Shown one piece after another: positions 8,672 through 18,031 of a stretch of DNA of 64,000 bases (position 1 is the first letter of the stretch; the number at the start of each line of letters is the position of its first letter). The stretch covers positions 4,402,001-4,466,000 of the forward strand of contig OZ255624.1 in NCBI GenBank assembly GCA_965276675.1, read 5' to 3'. The notes below the pieces were generated by a model that saw nothing but the letters and a program-made list of their open reading frames with translations, had not been told where the DNA came from and searched no databases. A program made the translations under genes and the position numbers. The DNA comes from G965276675 sp965276675. Lineage in GTDB: Bacteria; Acidobacteriota; Terriglobia; Terriglobales; Acidobacteriaceae.

Positions 8672-10642
8672 TTACTTCACCTCAACAATCAAGTTCCCAT
8701 ACATATCGACGGTCGCTCCGCAGCCCGGCGGAAGGACGGTCGTGGAGCTGTACTCTGTCACAAGCGCTGGTCCGGAGATACTGTCTCCCGAGACCAACAG
8801 GTTGCGGGCGTACACCGTGCTCTCCACCCACGCGCCCGAGAAGTAAATGGGGCGCGACTTCAACACAGCCTGTGCTCCATCGCTCGCGGTGGTCTCGCTC
8901 ACTGGAAGGTGCACAGGCTCGTTCCCTACCACGAACCGCACGCGCACATTCACGACCTCGACCGCCGTGCCCCGATTTGCATATCCGTAACGCTTCTCGT
9001 GGGTGTCGTGAAAGTCGTCGAAGATTCCTGGTCCCTCAGCAATGTTCAATTCGTATCCCTGCCCCGCATAGCGGAGATCCGCAGAGCGAACGGCTCTGCC
9101 CTCGAGGCCTTCTTGGAGCAGGTCTCGTTTTCCGTGCTCCTCAAGCTCGAGAAAATAGTCACGCAACTCCTCGTTGGTCGACTGAGCCAGCATCACTGTC
9201 CGCGAGTAGTCCCTTACCGTATCCGCCATGAGAATGCCTAAGGCGGACAGGGCTCCCGGCATTCGCGGCACGAGAACCCGCGGGATGCGTAGCGACTTTG
9301 CCATGGCACAGGCGTGCAGCGGTCCCGCGCCGCCGAAGCTTACCAGGGTGAACTCACGGGGGTCGTATCCGCGCTCGATCGAGATCACCCGAACCGCCTT
9401 CTCCATTGCCGCCTCTGCCAGCATGAGAATGCCCGAAGCAAACTGCTCCACGGTCGTCAGGTTACCTTTCGCTTGGTCCATCAGCTTACACGTTCGATCG
9501 TCCTCCAGCCGTACGCTACCGCCGAGAAACAGCTCCGAATCCAGTCGTCCCAGTACCAGATTCGCATCCGTCACCGTCGGCTTGTGCCCTCGTCCGTAAC
9601 AGATCGGTCCCGGTGACGAGCCCGCCGACTCCGGCCCAACATGCAAGATTCCACCCTGGTCAAAGCGTGCAAGCGAGCCCCCTCCCGCACCAACGGTATG
9701 AATGTCGAGCATCGGTACGCTCACCGGCATCTCGGAGACGATCGCCTCACTCGTCGTCCGGGGACCTCCCTCCGCGGCATCCATCAGCGAGACATCGGTC
9801 GAAGTCCCGCCCATGTCGAACCCGATGATCTTGTCGAAACCGGCCATCCGCGCCAGTTGGAACGCTCCGATCACGCCACCTGCCGGCCCAGATAAAACCG
9901 TTCGCACCGGTTCCTTGGCCGCCAGCCGCGCCGACACAATCCCGCCTGACGATTGCATGACATGGATCGAGCTCCTCGGAAACTCCTCCGTCAGCGCACC
10001 CTCCAGCCGCCGCAGGTACGTGCTCACCTTGGGTGCGAGATACGCATTTATGACCACGGTCGAAGCCCGCTCGAATTCACGAAACTCCGGCAGTATCTGA
10101 TGCGAGATCGAGATCGGCAGCCCCAGGTGACCAAGCGCCTCGGCAACCACCAGCTCATTCCAAGGATTCGCAAAGGAGAACAGAAACGAGATCGCAATCG
10201 ACTCCGCTCCACTCAGGCCTATCTTCGCTGCCAGTCGCTCGAGTGATTCCGGCGAGGGACTGGCTGCGATCTCACCCGTCGGCCCGGTACGCTCCTCCAC
10301 CCCAAAGCGGAGCTCCGGCGGAACAACGCACGGCAGCGGCGAACGGAACCAGTCATACAGGCTGGTACGCGCTTGCCGCCCGATCGCGATCGTGTCCTCA
10401 AACCCCGCTGTCGTCACGAAAGCCACTCTCGCCCCCTTGCGTTCCAGCATCGCGTTTGTCCCAACCGTGGTCCCGTGTCGTACCTCGGGAACTTCGTTTT
10501 GCCCGGCAATTTGCATAACGCAGTCCAAGACCGCCTTATCTGGATCATGAGGCGTCGAGAATATCTTCAGGACCCGCACCTCGCCACCTTTCAGGTAAAC
10601 GCAGTCGGTAAAGGTGCCGCCGCTATCGATTGCTATCCGCAT
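8672..10642 (-). CDS. hyuA: Hydantoinase/5-oxoprolinase-family subunit A
   Basis: A 656-residue HyuA-type ATPase subunit. The N-terminal MRIAIDSGGTFTDCVYLKGG is the ASKHA-fold phosphate-binding start of the Hydantoinase_N domain; VRHGTTVGTNAMLERKGARVA follows, then the second nucleotide segment IIGFDMGGTSTDVSLMD, VGAGGGSLARFDQGG and FGGAGPLHACAMA. Family knowledge: ATP phosphorylates the cyclic amide, which is then hydrolysed together with subunit B. Cytoplasmic, no signal peptide. First gene of a two-gene minus-strand operon; no third gene such as a racemase accompanies it. The promoter must lie in the 250 bp shared with the divergent DUF2891 gene. Confidence 0.93.
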   Translation of the reverse strand: MRIAIDSGGTFTDCVYLKGGEVRVLKIFSTPHDPDKAVLDCVMQIAGQNEVPEVRHGTTVGTNAMLERKGARVAFVTTAGFEDTIAIGRQARTSLYDWFRSPLPCVVPPELRFGVEERTGPTGEIAASPSPESLERLAAKIGLSGAESIAISFLFSFANPWNELVVAEALGHLGLPISISHQILPEFREFERASTVVINAYLAPKVSTYLRRLEGALTEEFPRSSIHVMQSSGGIVSARLAAKEPVRTVLSGPAGGVIGAFQLARMAGFDKIIGFDMGGTSTDVSLMDAAEGGPRTTSEAIVSEMPVSVPMLDIHTVGAGGGSLARFDQGGILHVGPESAGSSPGPICYGRGHKPTVTDANLVLGRLDSELFLGGSVRLEDDRTCKLMDQAKGNLTTVEQFASGILMLAEAAMEKAVRVISIERGYDPREFTLVSFGGAGPLHACAMAKSLRIPRVLVPRMPGALSALGILMADTVRDYSRTVMLAQSTNEELRDYFLELEEHGKRDLLQEGLEGRAVRSADLRYAGQGYELNIAEGPGIFDDFHDTHEKRYGYANRGTAVEVVNVRVRFVVGNEPVHLPVSETTASDGAQAVLKSRPIYFSGAWVESTVYARNLLVSGDSISGPALVTEYSSTTVLPPGCGATVDMYGNLIVEVK

Positions 10643-10882
10643 ACGAACAAGGCTCCAGTTTGATTCTCACAAGATCGCATTACAGACGGCAATAGACTCT
10701 CATTGGCCATACAACGTCAGCCAGTTGCAGCTTCTGGAGGATGGATGTGTCTACGTGTCTACCCCTCGGAAACGGGCTCTGGTCTATTATCGTCTTGATT
10801 CTTCGCCGCCTCTCTCGCCTACCCGCTTCATCTTTTTAATCAGCCCCGGTAGTTTGCGCGGCGAATTACCAGTCGCTCGCCC

Positions 10883-10889
10883 AAGGAGG
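10883..10889 (+). promoter_or_regulatory. Strong Shine-Dalgarno that decides the DUF2891 start
   Basis: AAGGAGG lies 6 nt upstream of a TTG at 10896. The frame is open much further upstream (to 10614), but that part has no family similarity and overlaps the divergent hydantoinase gene, so the TTG is the best start. Confidence 0.6.
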
Positions 10890-10895
10890 TTGGAA

Positions 10896-12012
10896 TTGGC
10901 TCATACGGATATCACAGCCCGGCTGGCCGCGTACGCACAATCGTTGCCCCGCGTCAGCGCGCCCCTGTTCGGGAGAGAGCAGGCCCTGGCGCTTGCCGCC
11001 GGGCCGCTCTCCTGCATCGATCATCCTCATGCCGTACCGGACGGGCCCCAGTATCTCTGGCTTTACGGCGCGCGCCCACAGCTGCCGGGTGACTACGACA
11101 AGACACGTGCCTTCTACGGATGCTACGACTGGCACTCGGCAGTCAACTCAATGTGGATGATGGTCGCCCTCTGCAAAAACTTCCCCAACCTGCCGCTCGC
11201 TTCGCTCATACGCGAGAAGTTGACCGAGCACCTCGACCAGAAGAACATCGCGGGAGAACTCGAGTTCTTCAAACAGGCAAAGGACTTTGAGAAGCCTTAT
11301 GGCTACGCCTGGCTGCTGAAGCTCTACGCCGAGCTGAAGACCTGGAACGACCCGGATGCGGCAAAGCTTGCTGGAAATCTCCTGCCGCTCGTCCAGTTCA
11401 TCTCGGGCAAACTCGTCGAGTACTTCGACCAACTTCCCTTCGCCTCGCGGGCCGGCGTGCACGCAAATACGGCCTTCTCGATGACGCTGGCTCTGGATTA
11501 CGCCAGCACGGTGCCGGACGAGAAACTCCACAATGCCGTCGCGCGAAACGCGAAACGCCTGTTTCTTGCCGACGGGCAGTGTCCCACGGCATTCGAGCCC
11601 GGCGGCATGGAGTTTGTCTCCCCCCTGTCTGGCGGAGGCGCAGCTGATGAGCCGTATTCTCGCTCCCGCGCAGTACCCGGCATGGCTCGACAGCTTTCTT
11701 CCACCGCTCGATTCGCCTCAGTTTCAGACCCTCGCCAAGGCCGTCGATGTCTCGTCAATTACTTCGAAAGAAGAGTTTGCGGGCAAGTCTCACCTGATCG
11801 GTCTGGCCTTCCAACGCGGGTTCGCCATGGTGGAGATCTCCGACGCGCTGCCACCCGGCGACCCACGCGTCCCCGTACTTCGCCGGCTTGCCGACATCAA
11901 CGCCAGTCAAGGGTTCGGCGCCCTTTCCGAAGCCGGCTATCTTGGCTCTCACTGGCTCGGCACCTATGCAGTCCTTTACCTTCGCGCTGCCCGTCACACG
12001 GCATCGCCTTGA
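10896..12012 (+). pseudogene. DUF2891-family protein with a one-base frameshift
   Basis: DUF2891 marks are clear: FYGCYDWHSAVNSMWMM, KPYGYAWLLKLYAELKTW, RAGVHANTAFSMTLALDYA, and, in a second frame, SPCLAEAQLMSRIL, SLIGLAF-like HLIGLAFQRG and a C-terminal EAGYLGSHWLGTYAVLYL. The frames join at a C-run, 11620-11625, with six C where five would give an uninterrupted VSPCLAEA. The repaired protein has about 371 residues, the usual size of the family. DUF2891 is probably an (alpha/alpha)6-barrel; its activity is not established. TTG start chosen for its AAGGAGG site. The MFS gene follows after 73 bp and may be co-transcribed. Confidence 0.8.
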
Positions 12013-12019
12013 TCTAGAT

Positions 12020-12066
12020 GAACGGCCACGTTCACTCCGTTCGCCGGTCTACACTTACCCTGGAAA
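12020..12066. repeat. Copy A of a dispersed repeat (half element)
   Basis: Begins with GAACGGCCACGTTCAC, identical to 43224-43239, and continues with a related tail ending in TAC-CCTGGAAA, mirrored at 43263-43270. It lies between the DUF2891 stop and the MFS start and is flanked by GATCTAG on both sides (12011-12017 and 12069-12075). Unlike the copy at 43 kb it lacks the opposite palindrome arm. Confidence 0.6.
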
Positions 12067-12085
12067 TGATCTAGTCAGGAAGGCG

Positions 12086-13342
12086 ATGGCCGGCACAGCC
12101 ACAAACGAGCAAGCAAGCGCACTGCAGAGATCCTTCTGGACTCTGGCCAGGGAGCCCTTCCGTCGGAACGCGCTGCTCGCGGCCGGCTTCGGATGGATGC
12201 TCGACAGCATGGACGTCATGCTCTACTCCATGGTCATCCCAGCCGCGCAACGTGAGCTTCACATGAGCTCGGCCACCGCCGGTCTCATCATGTCGCTCAC
12301 TCTCGTCACCGCTGCCGCCGGTGGCATCTTCTTCGGCTTCGTCGCCGACCGCCTCGGTCGCACCCGTGCCCTCTCGCTAAGCATCCTCATCTACTGCGTC
12401 TTTACCGGCCTCTGCGCTTTCGTCCAGAATGTCCCGGAGCTCGCGCTTTGCCGCATGCTCCTCGGCCTCGGCATGGGTGGCGAGTGGGCGGCCGGCGCCG
12501 CTCTTGTCGCAGAGACTTGGCCCACGGAACACCGTGCCAAAGCTCTTGGCCTTGTCCAGAGCGCCTGGTCCATCGGATACGCCCTCGCCGCAGCAGTTGT
12601 TGCTCTAGTCATGCCTCACTTTGGCTGGCGCGCCGTCTTTCTCGTCGGTCTCCTGCCTGCGCTGATCACCGTGTGGATCCGTCGCCGCGTCACGGAGCCC
12701 GACACTTGGAGCCACGCGCCGCAGCTCTCCGCGCGCCGCCTCTTTCAGGGCAATCTCGGCCGCCGCACTCTTATCATCACCGCCATGAACGCCGCCAGCC
12801 TCTTCGCTTGGTGGGGCCTCTTCTCCTGGGTACCGTCTTTTCTTTCGCTTCCTGTCGCCCAAGGCGGTCACGGCCTGGACATCCTCCATACTTCGTCCTG
12901 GACCGTCGTCATGCAGGCCGGAACCTTTCTCGGCTATACCAGCTTCGGCCTCCTTGCGGATCGCTTCGGACGAAAGCACGTATACATCACCTTTCTTCTG
13001 GTCGCTGCCGCCATCGTCCCGTTCTACGCCTTGGCCCGCACCCCGATCGCCGTCCTGCTGCTCGGTCCGCTTATAGGCTTCTGGGGTTCAGGTTACTTCA
13101 GCGGCTTTAGCGTCATCGCCAGCGAAGCTTTCCCCACAGCACTCCGTGGGCGCGCGATGGGCTTCGCCTACAATCTCGGTCGCATTGTGAGCGCAGCCGC
13201 TCCTTTCCTCGTGGGCTACATCGCGCAAAGTCGCGGCATTGCCTTCGGCCTTATGCTTACGTCTTCCGGCTTCCTCATCGCCGGCCTCATTGCCACCAGT
13301 ATCCGCAAGGAATGGGCCAACAACTCGTTCCAGCACTCCTGA
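12086..13342 (+). CDS. MFS transporter (sugar-acid/monocarboxylate-porter type)
   Basis: A 418-residue 12-helix carrier. The loop motif between helices 2 and 3, FFGFVADRLGRTRAL, repeats as FGLLADRFGRKHVY in the second half, and GLGMGGEWAAGAALVAETWP is the helix-5 signature of the metabolite:H+ / sialate-lactate branch of the superfamily. Start ATG 12086 has AGGAAGG just upstream; the frame is open further 5' but overlaps the DUF2891 gene. The substrate cannot be read from sequence. Its position between the hydantoinase pair and the hydroxyproline-type operon suggests an organic acid, an imino acid or a cyclic amide (inference). Confidence 0.88.
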   Translation: MAGTATNEQASALQRSFWTLAREPFRRNALLAAGFGWMLDSMDVMLYSMVIPAAQRELHMSSATAGLIMSLTLVTAAAGGIFFGFVADRLGRTRALSLSILIYCVFTGLCAFVQNVPELALCRMLLGLGMGGEWAAGAALVAETWPTEHRAKALGLVQSAWSIGYALAAAVVALVMPHFGWRAVFLVGLLPALITVWIRRRVTEPDTWSHAPQLSARRLFQGNLGRRTLIITAMNAASLFAWWGLFSWVPSFLSLPVAQGGHGLDILHTSSWTVVMQAGTFLGYTSFGLLADRFGRKHVYITFLLVAAAIVPFYALARTPIAVLLLGPLIGFWGSGYFSGFSVIASEAFPTALRGRAMGFAYNLGRIVSAAAPFLVGYIAQSRGIAFGLMLTSSGFLIAGLIATSIRKEWANNSFQHS

Positions 13343-13490
13343 TCGGATGACATACTCGCGCCACATGGTTTTGTGAGTTCTTCTCAGACAGAGGAGAGAG
13401 CGTTCATGAGCTTGATGGGAACAGATCTAAGTGACTTTGCATTGCTACGCTACATCAAACGTGTGACATGCAAGTGCTGCGTTGCTTTCT

Positions 13491-14225
13491 TTACCAGCTC
13501 CCGCGTTCCCCGAAAACATCAATGACGTGGCCGAGGCGCTCGCAGCCATTCTCCCAGTTCACCTGCAGGCTGCGCTCCATTCGATCAGCATCGCCCTCTG
13601 TCAGAGCGCGAATAATGTCATTATGCTCATTGATGGAGAACTGGAGGTTGTTCATGATGGAGTTGGCATACAAGCGCCAGTAGCGCTCCACCTGAGGCTC
13701 GATTGTTTTATGCCATGCGCGTAATCGGGGGCCAGCGCCGGATTCAACCACTAGCCGATGAAATTCCCTGTCGATATCGAAAATGGCGCCTTGCTTACTC
13801 GGGTCACCCTTAACATCAGCGAGTTGCTGATTTAGGCTCTTGAGTTGATGCACGGTGACCATTCTTTCAGCTTTCGGGAGCGCAGCAATGACGCGTCCAG
13901 CCAAGCCTTCGAGGCGCCCAATGACCGAATATAATTCGTTCGCGTCTTCTTTTGTTAGCGGAGAGACGATCATGCGGGACTTGGTCGCGGTCCGATGTTC
14001 ACGAACATAGCCCTCTTGTTGCAACCATTGCAGGGCCGCACGCGCCGGTGTCCGGCTCAGGTGAAGCCGTTTGGCGAGTTCCCCTTCGACGATCCATGTC
14101 CCTGGCGAGAGCTTCCCATGGACGATGAGTTCCCGGACCTGCTGTAAGGCCGTAAACACGCTGGTGCCATGCGCTCGTTTTGGAACGCCAGCTTTGGAGG
14201 GCTTCTTGAGTTTAGTAACAGGCAT
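13491..14225 (-). CDS. GntR-family regulator with FCD domain (regulator 1)
   Basis: 244 residues. N-terminal winged helix: VFTALQQVRELIVHGKLSPG, EGELAKRLHLSRTPARAAL, LQQEGYV. C-terminal FCD ligand domain: ELYSVIGRLEGLAGRV, DIDREFHRLVVESG and VERYWRLYAN, with the Asp/His residues that usually hold a metal and a carboxylate ligand. ATG 14225 is preferred over a TTG 27 nt upstream. It is divergent from the hydroxyproline-type operon and very probably controls it; the ligand may be a pathway imino or keto acid (inference). A second protein at 31620-32354 has exactly the same length and the same C-terminal FGERGSW. Confidence 0.92.
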   Translation of the reverse strand: MPVTKLKKPSKAGVPKRAHGTSVFTALQQVRELIVHGKLSPGTWIVEGELAKRLHLSRTPARAALQWLQQEGYVREHRTATKSRMIVSPLTKEDANELYSVIGRLEGLAGRVIAALPKAERMVTVHQLKSLNQQLADVKGDPSKQGAIFDIDREFHRLVVESGAGPRLRAWHKTIEPQVERYWRLYANSIMNNLQFSINEHNDIIRALTEGDADRMERSLQVNWENGCERLGHVIDVFGERGSW

Positions 14226-14366
14226 AGAAACTAATTCTCCATCTCTGGACAAGAACTTTATTGCGATTGTACGACCTGCACCTGGGCGCTAGAGCGCAGG
14301 ACCCGGTGACGCACTATACGGCTGCTTGAGGGGATGAAAAGCTAAATCAAATTGATGTATTCAAAA

Positions 14367-14376
14367 TGGTAGACAA
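14367..14376 (+). promoter_or_regulatory. Candidate GntR/FCD operator
   Basis: TGGTAGACAA fits the FadR-subfamily half-site pattern T-N-GT-NN-AC-N-A and lies 20 nt before the epimerase start, where binding would block transcription. A TGGTCAACCA of the same pattern lies before the paralogous regulator at 31408. Recognised by pattern only. Confidence 0.4.
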
Positions 14377-14396
14377 TGTGAGGTAGGCTAACGCGT

Positions 14397-15350
14397 ATGG
14401 GATTGTTCGAGGGTTCCGTTACTGTAATCGACTCCCACACAGAGGGGGAACCGACGCGGGTTGTCGTTGCAGGTGGACCTGATCTAGGAACAGGAGATTT
14501 GCCTAGCCGTCTAGATCGCTTTCAGCGGGAATTCGACGGCTTCCGGTCCGGAGTGGTGTGTGAACCGCGAGGATCGGAGGTTGTGGTCGGGGCGCTTCTC
14601 TGCGAGCCCGTCGATCCAGAGTCGGCGGCAGGCGTAATTTTCTTCAACGATGTTGGATACCTCGGGATGTGTGGACACGGAACGATTGGCCTTATCACCA
14701 CACTCGCCCACATGGGACGGATCGGCCCGGGCCAGCACCGGATCGAGACGCCCGTGGGGACTGTGTCGGCTTGCCTCCACGAAGATGGACGGGTTTCCGT
14801 CTCCAATGTCTCGAGCTATCGTTTTCGCGCGTCCGTGCCTGTGGATGTGCCCGGCTATGGCCGTTTTACTGGGGATGTCGCCTGGGGTGGAAACTGGTTT
14901 TTTCTGGTCGGCGAGCATCCATTCGATCTGTCGGCCGCCAACCGGGCAGAGCTAATCGCCGCCTCTACCGCAATTCGTTCCGCTCTTCTCGCTTCCGGTG
15001 TCACGGGTGAGGAAGGAGCTGTGATCGATCACATCGAATTTTTCGCCGCACCCCGGTCTGTCAATCATTCTTCACGGAACTTCGTACTTTGCCCTGGAGC
15101 GTCGTTTGATCGCTCCCCGTGTGGGACCGGGACGAGCGCCAAGATGGCTTGCCTGCACGCGGACGGAAAGCTTGTACCGGGAGATATTTGGATCCAGGAG
15201 GGAATTCTCGGCACGTTCTTCGAAGGCACGATTACTGAGGCTCCGAATAGTCATATACACCCGGTGATCACGGGGCGGGCCTGGATCACCGCGGAGTCCA
15301 AATTGCTGTTCCGGAATAACGACCCATTCGTCAATGGCATTGCGTTCTGA
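14397..15350 (+). CDS. Proline racemase family: probable 4-hydroxyproline 2-epimerase
   Basis: 317 residues. N-terminal VIDSHTEGEPTRVVVAGGPDL and the two catalytic cysteines, Cys92 in LGMCGHGTIG and Cys242 in RSPCGTGTSAKMA, are present. Two Cys means an epimerase or racemase; the trans-3-hydroxyproline dehydratases of this family have Thr or Ser at the second site. The gene order around it (D-hydroxyproline dehydrogenase, DapA-family deaminase) favours epimerisation of trans-4-hydroxy-L-proline to cis-4-hydroxy-D-proline over proline racemisation. First gene of the operon, divergent from its GntR regulator; the stop overlaps the next ATG. Confidence 0.9.
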   Translation: MGLFEGSVTVIDSHTEGEPTRVVVAGGPDLGTGDLPSRLDRFQREFDGFRSGVVCEPRGSEVVVGALLCEPVDPESAAGVIFFNDVGYLGMCGHGTIGLITTLAHMGRIGPGQHRIETPVGTVSACLHEDGRVSVSNVSSYRFRASVPVDVPGYGRFTGDVAWGGNWFFLVGEHPFDLSAANRAELIAASTAIRSALLASGVTGEEGAVIDHIEFFAAPRSVNHSSRNFVLCPGASFDRSPCGTGTSAKMACLHADGKLVPGDIWIQEGILGTFFEGTITEAPNSHIHPVITGRAWITAESKLLFRNNDPFVNGIAF

Positions 15351-16483
15351 TGAGGAGCTTTGATGTTCTCATTATCGGTGCTGGTATCGTAGGCTGCGCT
15401 TGCGCGCGGGAGTGCGCGGCTGCAGGCCTGCAGGTCGGCCTGGTGGAGGGCAACGTGCCCGGAGGAGGCGTAACGTCAGCAGGCATGGGGCATGTGGTCG
15501 TCATGGACGATTCGCCCGCTCAACTCGCCTTGACGTGTTATTCCCGCTCTCTATGGCAGGAGTTGATTCCAGAGCTGCCGGGCACAGTGGAGTATGAGAC
15601 ACGCGGAACGCTCTGGGTAGCGGCTGACGAGCAAGAGCTGGCGGAGGCGCACGCAAGGCGAGCGACCTACGCCGCGGCCGGAGTGTGCGCGCACGCTCTT
15701 AACGCGGCCGAGGTGGCGGCTGAAGAGCCGAAGCTCAGGCCGGGGCTGGCCGGCGGACTGCTTGTGCCGGACGACGGGGTCATTTACCCTCCGGCTGCCG
15801 CCGGCTTCTTTCTGGAGCAGGCCCGTGCGCTGGGCGCTACCGTCTTGCAGGGCTCAGCGGCCGTTTCCGCAAGTACAGGCGAGGTGAAATTGGCCGACGG
15901 AACGACTCTGCAGAGCGGACGCATCGTGCTCGCTACCGGCGCAGATTGCGCCCTTTTGCCAGCTTTGCCTATTAAGAAGCGGAAGGGGCACCTGCTCATT
16001 ACGGACCGGTATCCAAATTTTCTCCATCATCAACTGGTGGAGCTCGGATATCTAAAGAGCGCTCACACGTTGGAGTCGGACTCGGTTGCGTTCAACATCC
16101 AACCGCGCCGCACAGGGCAGCTTTTGATCGGCTCGTCGCGCCAGTACGGCAATGAGGATCCCACAACAGATTCCGGCATTCTCAGGCAAATGCTGGAGCG
16201 TGCGCAGAACTACATGCCAGAACTGGCGCAGTTTTCAGGACTGCGTGTCTGGACCGGCTTCCGCGCTGCAACGCCAGATAAATTGCCGCTGATCGGACCG
16301 GCGGAGGGTCTCAGTGAGGATCGAACGCTCTGGCTGGCTGCCGGCTTCGAAGGGCTTGGCATCACAAACGCTCCGGGAAGTGCTCGTCTGCTGGTGGACC
16401 AGATGCTCGGCCGAACCCCGGTGATCGACACCGCTCCCTATCTACCTCAACGTTGGGCCACGCAGGAATGCCTGCATGCCTGA
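15350..16483 (+). CDS. FAD-dependent amino-acid oxidase (D-hydroxyproline dehydrogenase, DAO-type subunit)
   Basis: 377 residues of the DAO fold. N-terminal dinucleotide site DVLIIGAGIVGCACARECA; GGVTSAGMGHVVVMDDSP substrate region; C-terminal WTGFRAATPDKLPLIGP and AAGFEGLGITNAPGSARLL, typical of the glycine-oxidase/HcnC group. Start ATG shares its A with the TGA of the epimerase, so the genes are translationally coupled. In the known pathway this subunit oxidises cis-4-hydroxy-D-proline to pyrroline-4-hydroxy-2-carboxylate, passing electrons to the Fe-S and FAD partners encoded next. Confidence 0.88.
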   Translation: MRSFDVLIIGAGIVGCACARECAAAGLQVGLVEGNVPGGGVTSAGMGHVVVMDDSPAQLALTCYSRSLWQELIPELPGTVEYETRGTLWVAADEQELAEAHARRATYAAAGVCAHALNAAEVAAEEPKLRPGLAGGLLVPDDGVIYPPAAAGFFLEQARALGATVLQGSAAVSASTGEVKLADGTTLQSGRIVLATGADCALLPALPIKKRKGHLLITDRYPNFLHHQLVELGYLKSAHTLESDSVAFNIQPRRTGQLLIGSSRQYGNEDPTTDSGILRQMLERAQNYMPELAQFSGLRVWTGFRAATPDKLPLIGPAEGLSEDRTLWLAAGFEGLGITNAPGSARLLVDQMLGRTPVIDTAPYLPQRWATQECLHA

Positions 16484-16721
16484 GAGCGTAACAGTATGGG
16501 TGAATGGTATGGCTGTGCAGATGGAAGCCGGGTCGGTTGTCTCTGCGGCGCTTCTCAAGGCAGGTGTTCCCTGTCGTAGATCGGTGACACGCGAGCCGCG
16601 AACAGCACTCTGCGGCATGGGCATTTGCTTTGAGTGCTGCGCTACCGTGAACGGCGCACCGCATCGACGCACATGTCAGCTAACCTGCCGCGATGGCATG
16701 GTGGTAGTAACTGAACGATGA
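16476..16721 (+). CDS. Small [2Fe-2S] protein, HcnA-like dehydrogenase subunit
   Basis: 81 residues with a ferredoxin-like cluster site C46-x4-C51-x2-C54-x12-C67 (CGMGICFECC ... C), as in HcnA and sarcosine-oxidase-alpha N-terminal domains. It starts 8 nt inside the preceding gene and ends 4 nt inside the next, so the three genes are tightly coupled. Role: electron transfer within the hetero-oligomeric D-hydroxyproline dehydrogenase (inference from order and family). Confidence 0.88.
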   Translation: MPESVTVWVNGMAVQMEAGSVVSAALLKAGVPCRRSVTREPRTALCGMGICFECCATVNGAPHRRTCQLTCRDGMVVVTER

Positions 16722-18031
16722 AACACGCTGATGTCATCGTCGTGGGCGCCGGACCAGCCGGCATTGCCGCCGCCACAACTGCCGCACGGGGTGGGCGAAG
16801 TGTGCTTTTGCTCGACGACAACTCGGCAGCGGGAGGGCAGATTTGGCGTAACGGCATAGAACCGCCCAACAAGCGCGGAAGTGGTGGAGAAGACACCGCA
16901 AAGAATAGGGCGCTTCATCAACTCGCCTCGTCCGAAGCAGCACTCCTTTCCTACCACCGCGTCTTCGATGCACCTGCCCCGGCAACGCTCCAGGCAGTGC
17001 GCGAGACGGCCGACGGTACAGAGGTCGTTGTCTTCCGGTATGGCCAACTCATTCTAGCGACCGGAGCGCGTGAAAGATTCCTTCCCTTTCCTGGATGGAC
17101 TCTTCCTGGAGTCTTTGGAGCGGGTGGGCTCCAGGCGCTAGTCAAAGGGGGATTTCAGGTGCGAGGGAAGCGCGTCGCGGTTGCAGGCTCCGGGCCACTT
17201 CTGCTGGCGGTAGCTGCTCACCTGCTCGACTACGGAGCCTGCGTGACCAGCGTCGCGGAGCAGGCGCCGATGTCGCAGCTGGTGCCGTTCGCGGCCTCGC
17301 TATGGTCTCATCCTGCAAAGATCCGGCAAGGAATCAGATACCGCGCTGCTCTTGGCAAAGCTCCGTACCATACGGGCTGCTGGCCAGTCTCCGCTCGGGC
17401 GGACGAGATAACTGGCCTACTCATGAATATCCGGCTCACAAATGGAGCGAAGACGTGGGAAGAGCAATGCGATCTGCTTGCCTGTGGCTTTCACCTTGTT
17501 CCCAACACAGAGCTTGCGGCTCTGCTGGGATGCAAGTTTCGCGGAGATTTCGTTCAAGTGGATGAACGGCAACAGACCTCCGTGACGAATGTCTACTGCG
17601 TGGGAGAGCCCACAGGCATCGGTGGACTGGAGGCCGCTCTGTTACAAGGCGAGATAGCAGGGCTTGCCTGTGCCGGGCAGCTGACCGGCTCTTTACGCGC
17701 CCGCAACGCCGCCCAACAAAGATTTGCTGCTCGCCTGGAGATGGCATTTTGGCTGCGGCCTGAACTCCGTTCGCTCCCTTCGCCGGAGACCATTGTCTGC
17801 CGGTGTGAGGATGTGACTTACAAGGCTCTGGTCGGTCGCAGCGGATGGACGGACGCAAAGCTGCAAACACGTTGTGGAATGGGTCCATGCCAGGGACGCA
17901 TCTGCGGTCCGGCAACGGAGACACTCTTTGGATGGAAGCCGAAGTCAGTTCGCCCACCCTTATTTCCAGTTCCTGTAAGCGCTTTTTGTTTTCATGATTC
18001 CCAACAAGATGTACCTAAGGAGAATGCATGA
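16718..18031 (+). CDS. FAD/NAD(P)-binding oxidoreductase, HcnB-like dehydrogenase subunit
   Basis: 437 residues. N-terminal FAD site VIVVGAGPAGIAAATTAARGG, ATG motif LILATGARERFLPFPGWTLPG, second Rossmann site VAVAGSGPLLLAVAAHLL and a C-terminal BFD-like Fe-S domain with CRCEDVTYKAL followed by TRCGMGPCQGRICG. This is the architecture of HcnB, opine-oxidase A and D-hydroxyproline dehydrogenase alpha subunits. It overlaps the preceding gene by 4 nt and the following one by 4 nt (ATGA type). It likely channels electrons from the DAO subunit to the quinone pool or another acceptor. Confidence 0.88.
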   Translation: MKHADVIVVGAGPAGIAAATTAARGGRSVLLLDDNSAAGGQIWRNGIEPPNKRGSGGEDTAKNRALHQLASSEAALLSYHRVFDAPAPATLQAVRETADGTEVVVFRYGQLILATGARERFLPFPGWTLPGVFGAGGLQALVKGGFQVRGKRVAVAGSGPLLLAVAAHLLDYGACVTSVAEQAPMSQLVPFAASLWSHPAKIRQGIRYRAALGKAPYHTGCWPVSARADEITGLLMNIRLTNGAKTWEEQCDLLACGFHLVPNTELAALLGCKFRGDFVQVDERQQTSVTNVYCVGEPTGIGGLEAALLQGEIAGLACAGQLTGSLRARNAAQQRFAARLEMAFWLRPELRSLPSPETIVCRCEDVTYKALVGRSGWTDAKLQTRCGMGPCQGRICGPATETLFGWKPKSVRPPLFPVPVSAFCFHDSQQDVPKENA

